Shown: piece by piece, positions 11,062 to 20,340 of the stretch | Numbering within the stretch: position 1 is the stretch's first letter | Layout: each line of letters opens with the position of its first letter | Assembly (NCBI GenBank): GCA_037447655.1 | Contig: JBBHKE010000201.1 | Span: 1 to 51,418 of the forward strand | Source: Zygnema cylindricum | Lineage: Eukaryota > Streptophyta > Zygnematophyceae > Zygnematales > Zygnemataceae | Direction: 5' to 3' | DNA: 51,418 nt | Made by a program: the position numbers and the translations under genes | The notes under the pieces: model-generated | The model's database searches: none | Told to the model about the DNA's origin: nothing | Seen by the model: only the letters and a program-made list of their open reading frames with translations

Positions 11062-11126
11062 CTAGCCGAATTTGAACCGGGGTCTACTGAACACTACTTA
11101 GACCTTAGCCTTATCCATTAAGGCAT
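11062..11126 (-). other. tRNA-like segment inside the Element III 5' LTR
   Basis: On the minus strand this reads as a tRNA body. The D-arm hairpin GCCTTAATGGATAAGGC (11124-11108) contains an A-box-like core. The T arm with GGTTCAAATTC (B-box consensus GGTTCGANTCC) lies at 11081-11065. The distance from D stem to T stem is about 60 nt, close to a real tRNA. The D arm is like plant tRNA-Arg. An extra GGTCT/AGACC stem lies between the two arms. The acceptor stem is not conserved, so a functional tRNA is unlikely. The second LTR has the same segment. Confidence 0.6.
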
Positions 11127-11421
11127 TAACAAATGATATACGTATCACGTTTCACACATATTTATCTATTTGTTAAACGGGCTAATTTGCAGCAGACTAA
11201 CGAAAACACGCATTAATCAATTTATGCATGGAAGCGAATTGAAGCCGCATAAATACAAATGATCGGACGGCCACAATTGTAGCCGCCACCCGCAATAAAC
11301 TTTCCGCGGCCTTTGGGGATAGCGTCACGCGACGCCAGGTGGCACCATACTATTGGATAGCGGAGAAGATGGGAGGAACCATGGCTTCTGTATTGACAAG
11401 CGTCACTTTGAAAGCCATGTT

Positions 11422-11469
11422 GTACAATGGCCGTACAATAAGTACATCGCCTAATGTACCTTCTTGTAC
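11422..11469 (+). promoter_or_regulatory. GTAC cluster upstream of a TATA-like element, Element III 5' LTR
   Basis: Five GTAC tetranucleotides start at 11422, 11433, 11442, 11456 and 11466, followed directly by CTATATAGTATT. The 3' LTR keeps three of them. GTAC is the core bound by plant SBP-box (SPL) factors. The regulatory role is an inference. Confidence 0.45.
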
Positions 11470-11782
11470 TATATAGTATTTCTATTGGACTAGGGTTTAG
11501 TAGTAGGCAGTCGTAAGTAGGCAGACTTGGACTTAGTGAAATTTAGGTACCTCTCTCTAAGAGAGCTTATAACTATAAAGGTCATCTTTGACCAATCATA
11601 ACTTACTGCTCAAGGGAGCAAATTTAGTGATTCTTTTTGAGTTTGACTAAAGGGAGTCTTCTCCTCACAGGGTGAGAGTGGTCAAAATATTTGTGTGTCT
11701 GGGCGGCGCTTGTTCAGCGGGAAAGTAGAAAAGATAAATATTATCCTAGAGGCTTTACATAGGCTGCTCATTCTCTGTGTCA

Positions 11783-12508
11783 ATGGAGACCACAAAATTG
11801 CAGGTTATGGGCCCACCCTCTAGGGTGCCCATATTTGATGGATCAGACTTTTTTTATTGGGAAATGATGATGGAGGGAGAACAATTTGAGAAACACCTAT
11901 GGGACATAGTGTCCGGACAAGTTCGACAAACAGTGAACACATTAATGATGAAACTACCTGAAGAGTATGAGAATATCATTAATCGATTGCATGGCATAGG
12001 AGATAGCAATTGGAATTGGGATGACACAGTGGGAATGATTTTAGTGAAAGAAAGCACCATAGAGCTTAGGAGAGGGAGTCGAAGTGTTCAAGCATTGTCT
12101 GCAGGAGCTAATTGGCGGAAGCGTGATGAGGAGAGAGAGAAAGATCCTTATTGAAACTTTGGAGGAAGAGGACAAGGAGGTGGCAGATTTGATAGACACG
12201 GGAGAGGAACTTCTCGAGGAGGATTATGTCACTTCTGCAAAAAACCGGGACACTATATGGCAGATTGTGGCAAAAATGCAGATCTTCGACTAAAAGATGG
12301 GCAAGGGAACCCAAGAAATGGAGGACAGAAAAAGGCTTTCCTAACTCAAGTTAATGATGAGCAAGAGAACGAAGAAACCGAACATGAAGAAGAGCTTGAG
12401 GAGCTTTTTCTTAATCCGAAAAACACTGAAAAACATGTTGACATTCCACGGAGACAAAAGTGTGCTTTCGAAAGTAAAAGGGATCCATCTGAAGACGGGT
12501 GGATCATT
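11783..12508 (+). pseudogene. Element III gag
   Basis: Structural gag. The first in-frame ATG (11783) lies in the LTR, and translation would give METTKLQVMGPPSRVPIFDG, so codons 8-13 are encoded by the primer site. After HLWDIVSGQ (near 11925) the frame passes straight to LMMKLPEEYENI. Element VII has well over 100 residues here, so an in-frame deletion has removed most of the capsid. A TGA at 12152-12154 replaces an Arg codon (Element VII has PYRNFGG), consistent with CGA to TGA. A glycine/arginine-rich segment and the zinc knuckle CHFCKKPGHYMADC (12227-12268) follow, with all ligands present. An acidic tail leads to the protease. Confidence 0.85.
11803..11817 (+). other. Element III primer-binding site, half-tRNA initiator Met type
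   Basis: GGTTATGGGCCCACC lies directly after the LTR terminus. It is complementary to GGUGGGCCCAUAACC, which is the anticodon stem and loop of plant initiator tRNA-Met as I recall it. All 15 bases pair. Animal initiator tRNA would give GGTTATGGGCCCAGC. Its ATG is in frame with gag, and the site encodes VMGPP. Confidence 0.78.
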
Positions 12509-12880
12509 GACTGAGGGGCCTCAATGCATATGTGCAAAGATAAAAGGTGGTTCACAAAACTGAGAAAGATCCCAACAGTTGAGATAGAGTACGGAGATGG
12601 TAGAGTAGAAACCACAAGTCTTGTTGGAACTGTTGACTTGAAGGTTCTAGTTAATGGAAAGGCCTCAATTGTAATACTCTCTGAAATTCTTTACATTCCA
12701 CAGCTTAGTAAGAACTTGGTCTCAACAGCTGCCCTAGATGAAAAGGAGTTTGAAACACGAACTAGGAAAGGAATCTTCAGAGCAAGCTTTGATAATGAGG
12801 TATATTTCATAGCTGAGAAGGGCAGTCAGGGAATGTTTAGAATTATGTTTTGCAATAAAAAGAGTGTTCTCTACTCGTGT
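12509..12880 (+). pseudogene. Element III protease, active site interrupted
   Basis: Aspartic protease that would mature Gag-Pol. The active-site region reads GWIID-stop-GAS: Asp at 12509-12511 is followed by TGA (12512-12514) where Ser or Thr stands in D[ST]GAS, so the catalytic triad is interrupted. Downstream the frame continues with MHMCKDKRWF, LVGTVDLKVLV and ILYIPQLSKNLVSTAAL, the usual copia protease C-terminal half. It is in the same frame as gag, as expected for a single copia polyprotein. Confidence 0.82.
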
Positions 12881-14131
12881 GCAAGTGAGATGATGCTTTG
12901 GCACAAAAGGTTGGGGCATGTGCATCTAGATAGATTGAAGTAAATGAAGAAAAATGGAATAGTGGAGGGTATTACTTTTGAGGATGATGAGACCTTTGAT
13001 GATTGCAGTGGATGTGCCCAAGGGAAGATTCATAGACTTCCATTTCCAAAGGCAACCACATATAGGAGAGAGAAAGTATTGGATCTAATTCACAGTGATG
13101 TTTGGGGACCTGCTAGATATGCTTCACATGGGGGGAAGAGGTGGATGTTAACTATTACAGATGATTCGTCTAGATACACGAAGGTATACTTTCTCAGACA
13201 TAAGTCAGAGGTATTGAGATGTTTCAAAGAGTATAAATTATAGAGTGAAAAACTACACGAAACCTCAATAAAAGGGATAAGAAGTGATAATGGGAAAGAA
13301 TACACCTCAAGGGAATTTGAAGAATATCTTAAAGAAGAAGAAATTCATCATGAGAAAACTATTCCCTATAATCCGGAACAAAATGGAGTAGCAGAAAGAG
13401 TGAATAGAACTTTAGGAGATATGTCCAGAAGTATGTTAACTGATAAGAGGATAGGGTTGCAGTTTTGGGCGGAGTCTATGAACTATGCTAATTTCATCAA
13501 AAATAGAGTTCAAACTTCAGCAAATAAGGAGGAAACTCCGTATGAGAGGTGGACAGGAAGAAAGCATGATTTGTCTAGATTGAGAGTGTTCGGAAGTCAA
13601 GTCTACAGTTTGGATTCCGATAAGACTAAATGGAAGTTAGAGGGAAGAGGGAAACCATGATATCTTGTAGGATATGATGAGAGCACAAAAGGATACCAAG
13701 TGTATGACTTGAAAAAGAAAGATATAATTTTGGTAAAACACATAGTGGTGATGAATGAAGAGAAGTCCATTGATCCATTCAAATATAATAAGGAAGTCAA
13801 AATCAGATTTGAAACGGATCAATTTTCTGACTTTGACTTTGAAAATGAAGAGAAGGAAGAGGGAGAAAAAGAAAAATCTGCAGATTTACCAAAGGAGAAG
13901 GAGGAAAGGACAACATCCGAGGCAACGCCACAGTACGAAGTGGAAACGGAAAAAGAACTTGATGAGACACCAGAATTCGAAGATAGGGGAGCTGAAAATC
14001 TCCCTAAACGAAACCCAAGGATGCCTTCCATACCGGCGTCCGATTTAGAAAGGGGAAGAAGAAGTAGGAAACGACTTCAAGAAAGACAAGTAATTAACCA
14101 ACTCACAAAGATGTCTCACCCAGATGAACCT
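12881..14131 (+). pseudogene. Element III integrase and charged linker
   Basis: DDE integrase. The zinc-binding part has LWHKRLGHVHLDRL and CSGCAQGKIHRLPFP (about 12895-13060). The core keeps LIHSDVWGP (first Asp), GIRSDNGKEY near 13275-13305 (second Asp) and NPEQNGVAERVNRT (Glu). The C-terminal part includes GYDESTKGYQVYDLKKKDIIL. In-frame stops lie at 12941, 13241 and 13658, the second where related copies have Trp (KAWAEKL). An acidic EKEEGEKEKS linker of about 100 residues ends with PKRNPRMPSIPASDL and a TAG at 14132. Apart from stops the frame is unbroken, so decay has been mainly by point mutation. Confidence 0.85.
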
Positions 14132-15600
14132 TAGACATACTTAGAGGCCATAAACACTCCAGAAAGTAGCCGGTGGATCACAGCTATAAATGAAGAAATG
14201 GCCTCTATCATGGAAGCCAATACATGGGAGTTGGTAGATTGTCCACCGGACCGAAAACCGATCGGATGTAAGTGGGTTTTTTAACTTAAATTAAACCCAG
14301 ATAATACCATTGAGAGGTATAAAGCTAGGTTAGTTGCAAAAAGATATACTCAAAAAGAGGGGATAGACTACGAAGAAACCTTTGCACGTGTTGTCAGATT
14401 TCCTTCTATTAGAATCGTTTTAAATATAGCCGCAGCAGAGGATATGGAAATCCACCAGATGGATATTAAAACGACCTTTTTGCACGGAGAGTTTGAAGAA
14501 AAAATTTACATGAGGCAACCGGAAGGATTCGTGGAAAGTGGGGAAAAAACAAAGTTTCCAAATTGATAAAATCACTCTATGGGCTTAAGCAAGCCCCGCG
14601 ACTGTGGAATATAAAGCTCGACGAATTTCTGACCGGTTTGGGGTATATCAAAATTAGTTCAGATCACTCCATATATATTTATTTGAGGATGAGGATGGAG
14701 TGATATTTATTGCTATTTATGTGGATGATTTGTTGGTCTTAAGCAAGTCATTATATAAGACTCACTCAGAAAGAAGCAATTGGTAATATGCTAGAAAAAT
14801 TTCAAATGGAGAAAGCAAACAGATGTACTACTCCCATGGATTTGAAGAAAGTGAGTGAGGGGAGTGAAAAGGGAGGAATATTGATCATAAATGATGAGAT
14901 AGATGAGATAAAAAGAAGATTTATGGAAAATATCCCTTATCGACAGATTGTAGGCAGTTTAATATATTTTATGAATTGTACCCGGCCAGATATAGCTACA
15001 TCCGTAGGAGTCCTCAGCAAGAGTCTAAATGAACCAAGAAAGAGAGACTGGGAGGCCCCCAAAAGGGTGATGAGGTATTTGGTGGGGACAAGGGAATTGT
15101 GGTTGCATTTGGGAGGGGAGCACCCTGACATCACAACCTAGAGTGATGCCAGTTATGGAGATGTGCCTTTAAAGCGATGTATGACAGGATATGTGTTGCA
15201 AATTCGATCTGGTGCATGTTGTTGGAGTAGCAAGCAACAAAAACTAGTTGCTCAGTCCACTATGGAGGCTGAATACATGGCTTCCTCTGCTGCTACCAAA
15301 GAATTAATGTGGGTGGAATCTCTTCTTAAAGAACTTGGGTTCATGAAGACAAGAACTCAGAATGTTTTTTGTAATAATCAAGCTGCTATCTCTATTTCTG
15401 CTAATCCGAAACATCAGTTGAAAGCTAAGCATATGGATATTAGACTAAGCTTTGTCAAAGAGAAGGTTGAAAATAAAATCATTAAACAAGTTCATAAAAC
15501 TGATAAAGAAATGATTGCAAACATGATGACAAAACCAGTACCTTCCCCTAAGTTGATTTATTGTAGAGAAAACTGTGGATTAAAATTGAAAAGTGACTAA
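14132..15600 (+). pseudogene. Element III reverse transcriptase and RNase H
   Basis: RT starts in the linker frame (TYLEAINTPE, WELVDCPPDRK) with a TAA inside WVFKLKLN (about 14282). The finger and palm motifs [10 protein letters not shown] and HQMDIKTTFLHGEFEE follow. A frameshift comes near 14545, then KSLYGLKQAPRLW. The catalytic box YVDD is intact at 14719-14730. Near 14755 about 40 codons are missing: LVLSKSL passes straight to a degenerate IRLTQKEAIGNMLEK. RT ends with YFMNCTRPDIAT and LVGTREL, and a TAG at 15139 falls where SDASYGD is usually preceded by Trp. RNase H (15163-15600) is open to its natural stop, with QSTMEAEYMA, CNNQAAISI and KHMDIRLSFVKEKV. Confidence 0.87.
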
Positions 15601-15613
15601 GAATTAAGGGGAG

Positions 15614-16511
15614 TGTTGAAAAGAGGTAATTAATAGTTCTTTTCTATAGTTTAGTTAGAATGTAAAAAGAGAGAAAGAGAGAACGAAAGGCACGCCATGG
15701 CTTTCGCGTCATCTAGGAGGGAGAATGAAATAGAAGGTATTTTACCATTTGTAGCAAAATATTGCCTCTAGCAGGATTTGAACCGGCGTCTACGGAATAC
15801 TACTTAGACGTTAGCCTTATCCATTAAGGCACTAACGAAACGATATACATATTACTTTTCACGCATATTTATCTATTTGTTAAACGGGCTAATTTGCAGC
15901 AGACTAACGAAAACACGCATCAATCAATTCATGTATAGAAGCTAATCGAAGCCCTATAAATACAAATGATCGGACGGCCACAATTGCAGCCACCACCCGC
16001 AAAAAACTTTCGGCGGACTTTGGGGATAGCGTCACGTGACGCCACGTGGCACTTTACTATTGGATACCGGAGAAGATGGGAGGAGGAACCATGGCTCCCG
16101 TTGTGACTAGCGTCACTTTGAAAGCCATGTCGTACAATGGCCGTACAATAAGTACATCGCCTAATGTAACTTTTTGTAATATAAAGTGATTCTATTGGAC
16201 TAGGGTTTAGTAGTAGGCAGTCATAAGAAGGCAGACCAGGACTTAGTGAACTTTAGGTACCTCTTTGTAAGAGATCTTGTAACTATAAAGGTCATCTTTG
16301 ACCAACCATAACTTACTTCTCAGGAGAACAAATTCAGTGATTCTTTTTGCGTTTGACTCAGGGGAGTCCTCCTCACAGGAATGAGAGTGGTCAGAATATT
16401 TGTGTGACTGGGTGGCGTTTATTCAGCGGGAAAGTAGAAGAGGCAAATATTATCCAAGAGGCTTTACATAGGCTGCTCATTCTCTGGGTCAATGGAGACC
16501 ATAGAATTGCA
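15614..16511 (+). repeat. Element III 3' LTR
   Basis: 898 bp, TGTTGAAAAGAGG to GAATTGCA, preceded by the purine tract and followed by CATGT. It carries the same ordered blocks as the 5' LTR: tRNA-like segment, ACCATGGCTCCC block and GTAC cluster (only three of five GTAC remain, at 16132, 16143 and 16152). The gag start at its end is an orphan because the primer site is absent. Confidence 0.92.
15768..15832 (-). other. tRNA-like segment inside the Element III 3' LTR
   Basis: The partner of 11062-11126. The D arm GCCTTAATGGATAAGGC (15830-15814) is identical, and the T arm reads GCCGGTTCAAATCCTGC (15787-15771). The middle stem is CGTCT/AGACG here but GGTCT/AGACC in the 5' LTR: one base pair has changed on both sides between the two LTRs. 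This may be chance or may reflect selection on structure. Confidence 0.6.
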
Positions 16512-16516
16512 CATGT

Positions 16517-16629
16517 CAAGACAATATTTCCCATAGGTGCCTCTCAAAGAGATCCCCTTCCATCATCATCCCGAATAAAGAAAGTACGATTCATCTAATA
16601 TGGGCACCCTAGAAGGTGGGCCCATAACT
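16517..16629 (-). pseudogene. Element I gag N-terminus with primer-binding site
   Basis: On the minus strand AGTTATGGGCCCACC (16629-16615) follows the LTR end. It is the half-tRNA primer site with its first base changed. The gag start then reads MGPPSRVP, then ILDE, a WEILS stretch after MMMEGDLFERHL, and the CATGT target duplication of Element III. A TAA stands directly upstream of GTT-ATG, so in this copy the ATG of the primer site would be the first usable start. Gag resumes at 10902 on the far side of Element III. Confidence 0.75.
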
Positions 16630-17202
16630 TAAAATTCTCTGGCTACAAATACCCCACAGCATATACAAGTTGTACTAGGCCTCTAGGATTATATTTTCCA
16701 CTTTGAATTTCCCATTGATTAAGTGCCACCGTGGCACACAATTATTCTGAACACCCTCACCCGTTCGAGGGCCCGACTCCCCTAAGCCGAACGCAAAAAA
16801 AATCTCTAAATATTTTCCACGAGTTGTGAGTTATCAATGGTCAAAAGTCACCTATAAATACAAAATCTTCCTTAAATAAAGGCAGCTCAAAAATGCCTAA
16901 TTCTTATAACGCCTACTCCCGCATACCTATTACTAAACCATAGGCCAATCAGAGGACTCTATAGTACTACAAGGTATAAAGAGCGATGTACTGCTTGTAC
17001 GACATAGTACGGTATGGCATTCGAGGTGACATATAAATACAAAGCTTCCTCAGATAGAGGCAACTCAAAAATGCCTAAGTCTTATGGCGCCTACTCACAT
17101 ATACATTCTACTTATCCCTAAGCTAATCAGAGGACTTCATAATATGAGAAGGTACAACAACCGATTTACTTTTTATACGATCATAGTATGCCATGGCCTT
17201 CC
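16630..17202 (-). repeat. Element I 5' LTR part, with an internal tandem duplication
   Basis: It directly abuts the primer site of Element I. It contains two imperfect copies of a 179-bp unit (16853-17031 and 17032-17202), each with TATAAATACAAA, AACTCAAAAATGCCTAA and a GTAC-bearing block. The block near 16970-17015 has four GTAC. On the right it meets the LTR of Element IV at TGCAATTGTGAGACC. The U3 end is not seen. No gene. Confidence 0.6.
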
Positions 17203-17545
17203 AGGTGCAATTGTGAGACCTCCATAGGTCCTGAGAATGGGCTACTCACATGAAGCCCATAGGATAACCCTAACCCCTTTGTGTTTCAGCCATAATAAAT
17301 GCCACCCTGGCACACAAAAACTCCGACCACCCTCACTCCTGTAAAGATAAGACTCCCCTAAGTTGATAACAAATAGAAACTCTGAATATTCTCCCTTGAG
17401 CAGTAAGTTACGAATGGTCAAAAATGACATTTTCTACAAGAGAATCTAAGATTTGCCTAAGTCCTAAACCCCTCTCTAAATCCTATAAAACTAAAGTACG
17501 ACACCAATGAAATCAATGTAATGTACTGAAAAGTACAACTACATG
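17203..17545 (-). repeat. Element IV LTR fragment
   Basis: It matches the first part of the LTR at 20341-21324. Shared are GAGACCTCCATAGGTCCT..GAATGGGC and TTTCAGC, then GATAAGACTC and a CAGTAAGTTACGAATGGTC block. The minus-strand LTR terminus is ...CACAATTGCA at 17203. At about 17545 it runs directly into the protease of Element IV with no purine tract, so a deletion has removed the U3 end and all of integrase, RT and RNase H. Confidence 0.6.
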
Positions 17546-18740
17546 TGTACTTTCTCTACAACCATTCCTTAAATACATTTTTCAGCTGTGAAAAAAACTT
17601 CCTCATCAAGCTAGCAATAAAGTTTCCCTTCATAGTGTTAGTCTCAAAACCCTTATCATCTAACACATACATTGAGATCAGGTTTTTGTTGAACTCTGGA
17701 ATTAACAACAGTTCAGAGAATGTAACTATGGATGTCTTTCCCTCCAATAAGACTTTTAGATCTACTGATATTTCCATAGTAGTAGTGACTACTCTCCATC
17801 CCCATACACTATCTTTACGGTGGGAAACTTTCTCATCTTAGAAAACATGTGTTGTCCTTACATATGTGCATGGAGGCACCTGAATCCACAATCGAATCTC
17901 CTTCACCTTTCAATTCTTTAAAGGCACATTTCTCCTTTCGTGGAATTTCATCCTTGGTCTTCGTCTCCAACTCCTCATCTAACAAGAGCTCATCGTCTTT
18001 GTCGTCCTATTCCTCCCCCTGTACCCGCATCAAAAGAGCCATTTTCTTTCGTCTCGAAGATCCACCGATCTGCCCCTTCTTTAACCGAAGTGTGGTTAGC
18101 TTAGAGCACTCAGCCATATAGTGCCCTGGTTTAACAAAATGCCTTTTGGGAGCCCTCGGTCCCGTCTCATCAAACTGATTTTTCTGCCACCCCTTTCCGT
18201 AGTTTCTGACCTGTTTTGTGGAATCCTTGTTGCTCCAATCACTCCTGGCTGCCAATACTTGCGCACTCTTTCCTCCCCGTCCGATCTCTATCGTATTCTC
18301 TCGAACCAGAATCATCCCTACCATAGAATTCCATATCCATCTTGAGTCCAACAAATCCTCTACTCGCTTAACTATATTCTCGAACTCATCGCGTAACTTC
18401 ATGAGCAAACAATTAACCTTTTCCTTTTCAGTTTCTACTTTTCCAACACTCTCTGGCTCCATAAAAATTGTTGCGAGCTCATTACAAAAATCAAATATCT
18501 TCCCCCCCTTGTATACATATGCATTTATTTTTTGATCAGTCAACTATTGTTGGTGAATTGTACCATTTTGGTACATCTCTATGAGAGCCACCCAAAGATC
18601 GAATACCATTTCTACTTCCAAATGAAGAGATACAAGTACTTGAGTAAGATGGCAGAGTAAGAAGTGTTTTGCTGCCATGTTATTGTAATCCCATGTATCA
18701 ACATCACTCTCCTTATTCCTCAGAATAAGTGACATGAAAG
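17546..18740 (-). pseudogene. Element IV gag C-terminus and protease, decayed
   Basis: On the minus strand from 18735: capsid with WDYNNMAAKHFLLCHLTQ, LWVALIEMY and INAYVYKGGKIFDFC. Then LLMKLRDEFENIV (near 18400), and the nucleocapsid with KPGHYMAECSKL near 18110, in which the first two cysteines of the zinc knuckle are lost. Protease remains as VDLKVLLEGKTSIV and LLIPEFNKNLIS (about 17777-17660). The Asp active-site region near 17850-17880 is degraded (the MHMCKDN part is readable, the DSGAS part is not). The upstream half of gag lies at 20054-20325 beyond the solo LTR. Several stops and frameshifts. Confidence 0.75.
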
Positions 18741-20048
18741 TGAAATTCTATGGGCTCCATTGCCACATAGAATTCGCAGATCAAAAGATGCTAATCTAGA
18801 TAGTGCCGACTCCAAGTTTATATAAGCCCAAATGATTGACCCATTGACAATCAAAACCCTATTAAAGCTTCACCCCTGTGAAGCAAGACTTTCTGTGTGC
18901 TCAGTTCCACCACAGAGTGCAAAGTTAGAATATGTGATTTGGATGCATTCACCCACTTTGAATTTCCCTTAGAAATAAAGCCACCCAGTCAGGGAAAAAC
19001 TTTGACCAACTCACCCTGGTGTAGCCTGGACTCCCTTGAGACCGGAGCAATAAGAATCACTAAAATTGGTCAACTGAGTTGATAGTTATGGTTGGCCAAA
19101 GTTTACCATTTATACAAGTTGCTCTTAGGGAGAGGCAGCTACCTCCCAAAAATATTATAAGTCCTAAAACTCCTCTCTAAGCCCCCTAGTATTGAAGTAC
19201 AAACCAATGAAAAAACAGTAAAGTACATAAAGGTACAGGTGCCAGTGTACCTTTTGTACGGCCATCATACGACATGGCCAAAAACCAGCACGTGTTTTAT
19301 CCGAACTCGTTCTTTTAATTCTCGGAATTCGTGCTGCCAAATATTATCTCTCCACGTGGCTCTAGGTCATGCCACGTCTTAAAAACGGTACCGTACAAGA
19401 AAGTACAAGTGCCGGAGTACTTTTTGTACGTACATTGTACGAAATCGCCATATTGCGATATTTGTCACTTCCAGATTTGTATTTTTCCGTTTCGGAAATT
19501 TTGTAAGCCAGTATGATGTTGCTACGTGTCATCCGGAGTGGCGGCGTCTGCAAACTGCCAAATTTTCCTTGCAGCGATGTCGTGCTAACCACGGTCGTCC
19601 AATTTACATCGTCATTTAAAACGGATCGTCGAAATAAATTTCCATACTATATATTTCGTCCGGTACTAAAAGTACAATTGTTTCTATGCCATATAAACCG
19701 TAATCTAGTTAAATGGAAAAACCTACTAAATACTATATAAATATCTACCAAACCCAGTACGTCTTAGCACTAGTCCTAGACTAAACGGATAAGTCTAACG
19801 ACTACTGGTTACTTGACGGACGGTATGTACCAGGATCAATTCCTGGGTCCGTCAAATACCTTTTTGGTAAGTCTACCAAATCTACACCCTTTCTCCATAG
19901 AGAGCCTAGGCAGCCATGGCTCTAGCTCCTTGTCCAGCCTTCAGTGACTACAACAAGTGTGGGGGCTTGGAGAAGGGAGTAAGAGGCAGGCTGCCTCTGC
20001 TCTTTTTCCTATACTAAAACAGACCTAGAAAATACTCAAATATTAATA
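18741..20048 (-). repeat. Solo LTR of the Element VII family in Element IV gag
   Basis: 1308 bp. On the minus strand it runs from TATTAATATTTG (degenerate TGTTGATATTTG) to ATAGAATTTCA. The 5-bp duplication GAAAG flanks it at 18736-18740 and 20049-20053, so it is a clean insertion later reduced to a single LTR by recombination. It carries two GTAC clusters, five copies in 19197-19259 and seven in 19388-19440, and the AGCCATGGCT block near 19913. It splits Element IV gag. Frames inside it (for example 19362-19592) are not genes. Confidence 0.88.
19388..19440 (-). promoter_or_regulatory. GTAC cluster in the solo LTR
   Basis: Seven GTAC in 53 bp (19388, 19393, 19403, 19417, 19426, 19430, 19437), with a second cluster of five at 19197-19259. 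The same two-cluster layout occurs in both LTRs of Element VII. The regulatory role is inferred from density and conservation only. Confidence 0.4.
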
Positions 20049-20340
20049 GAAAGTCGATCCGGTTGCTATAGGTGTTGCGATCGGTGTAAATGTCTTCTTT
20101 TCTTTCCCTTTGTCCATCACAAAACTCTCCTCATCCTCACTCTCCTCCAGTGGAGCTAGATCTGCCCTTTGGGTAAACCTGGTCCTTGCAAAACCTAGAG
20201 AAATACTTAGGCTAGATGTCACTCGTCCATTGAGTATCCCCCAAAACCTTTTCTCACATAGAGCCCTTATCATCATACTCTCCCGGTATATAAAGCCAGT
20301 TCTATTAAAGATGGGCACCCTTGAGGGTGGACCCATAACC
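20049..20340 (-). pseudogene. Element IV gag N-terminus with primer-binding site
   Basis: The minus-strand primer site GGTTATGGGTCCACC (20340-20326) has one change from the Element III site and lies directly after the LTR end GAATTCCA. Gag then reads EFQVMGPPSRVPIFN across the site, followed by MMIRALCEKRFWGIL and a long acidic EESEDEESF segment. Gag breaks at the GAAAG duplication (20049-20053) and continues at 18735. No ATG is found upstream in the LTR in this frame within a few codons; the frame is open upstream to a GTG at 20384. Confidence 0.8.

Larger units (their letters stand above)
10908..11802 (+). repeat. Element III 5' LTR
   Basis: 895 bp with TG...CA ends. An antisense tRNA-like segment lies at 11062-11126, the AACCATGGCTTC motif near 11378, a GTAC cluster at 11422-11469, and then CTATATAGTATT (11469-11480) as a possible TATA element. 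The final 20 bp encode the gag start: ATG at 11783 lies in the LTR and reads in frame through the primer site. The direct repeat partner is 15614-16511. Confidence 0.92.
10903..16516 (+). mobile_element. Element III: full-length Ty1/copia retrotransposon, inactive
   Basis: A complete plus-strand element of 5604 bp (10908-16511) with 5-bp duplications CATGT at 10903-10907 and 16512-16516. The LTRs are 895 and 898 bp, start TGTTGAAAAGAGG and end ATTGCA. The internal order is primer site, gag, protease, integrase, RT, RNase H and purine tract (TTAAGGGGAG, 15604-15613), the Ty1/copia order. Gag through early RT lies in one frame broken by about seven stops, with deletions in gag and RT. It interrupts Element I gag, so it is younger than Element I. 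Confidence 0.95.

Noticed and set aside
11062-11126. Functional tRNA gene
   Set aside because: The D and T arms are good but the acceptor stem does not pair and the anticodon arm is irregular, so I call it tRNA-like only.
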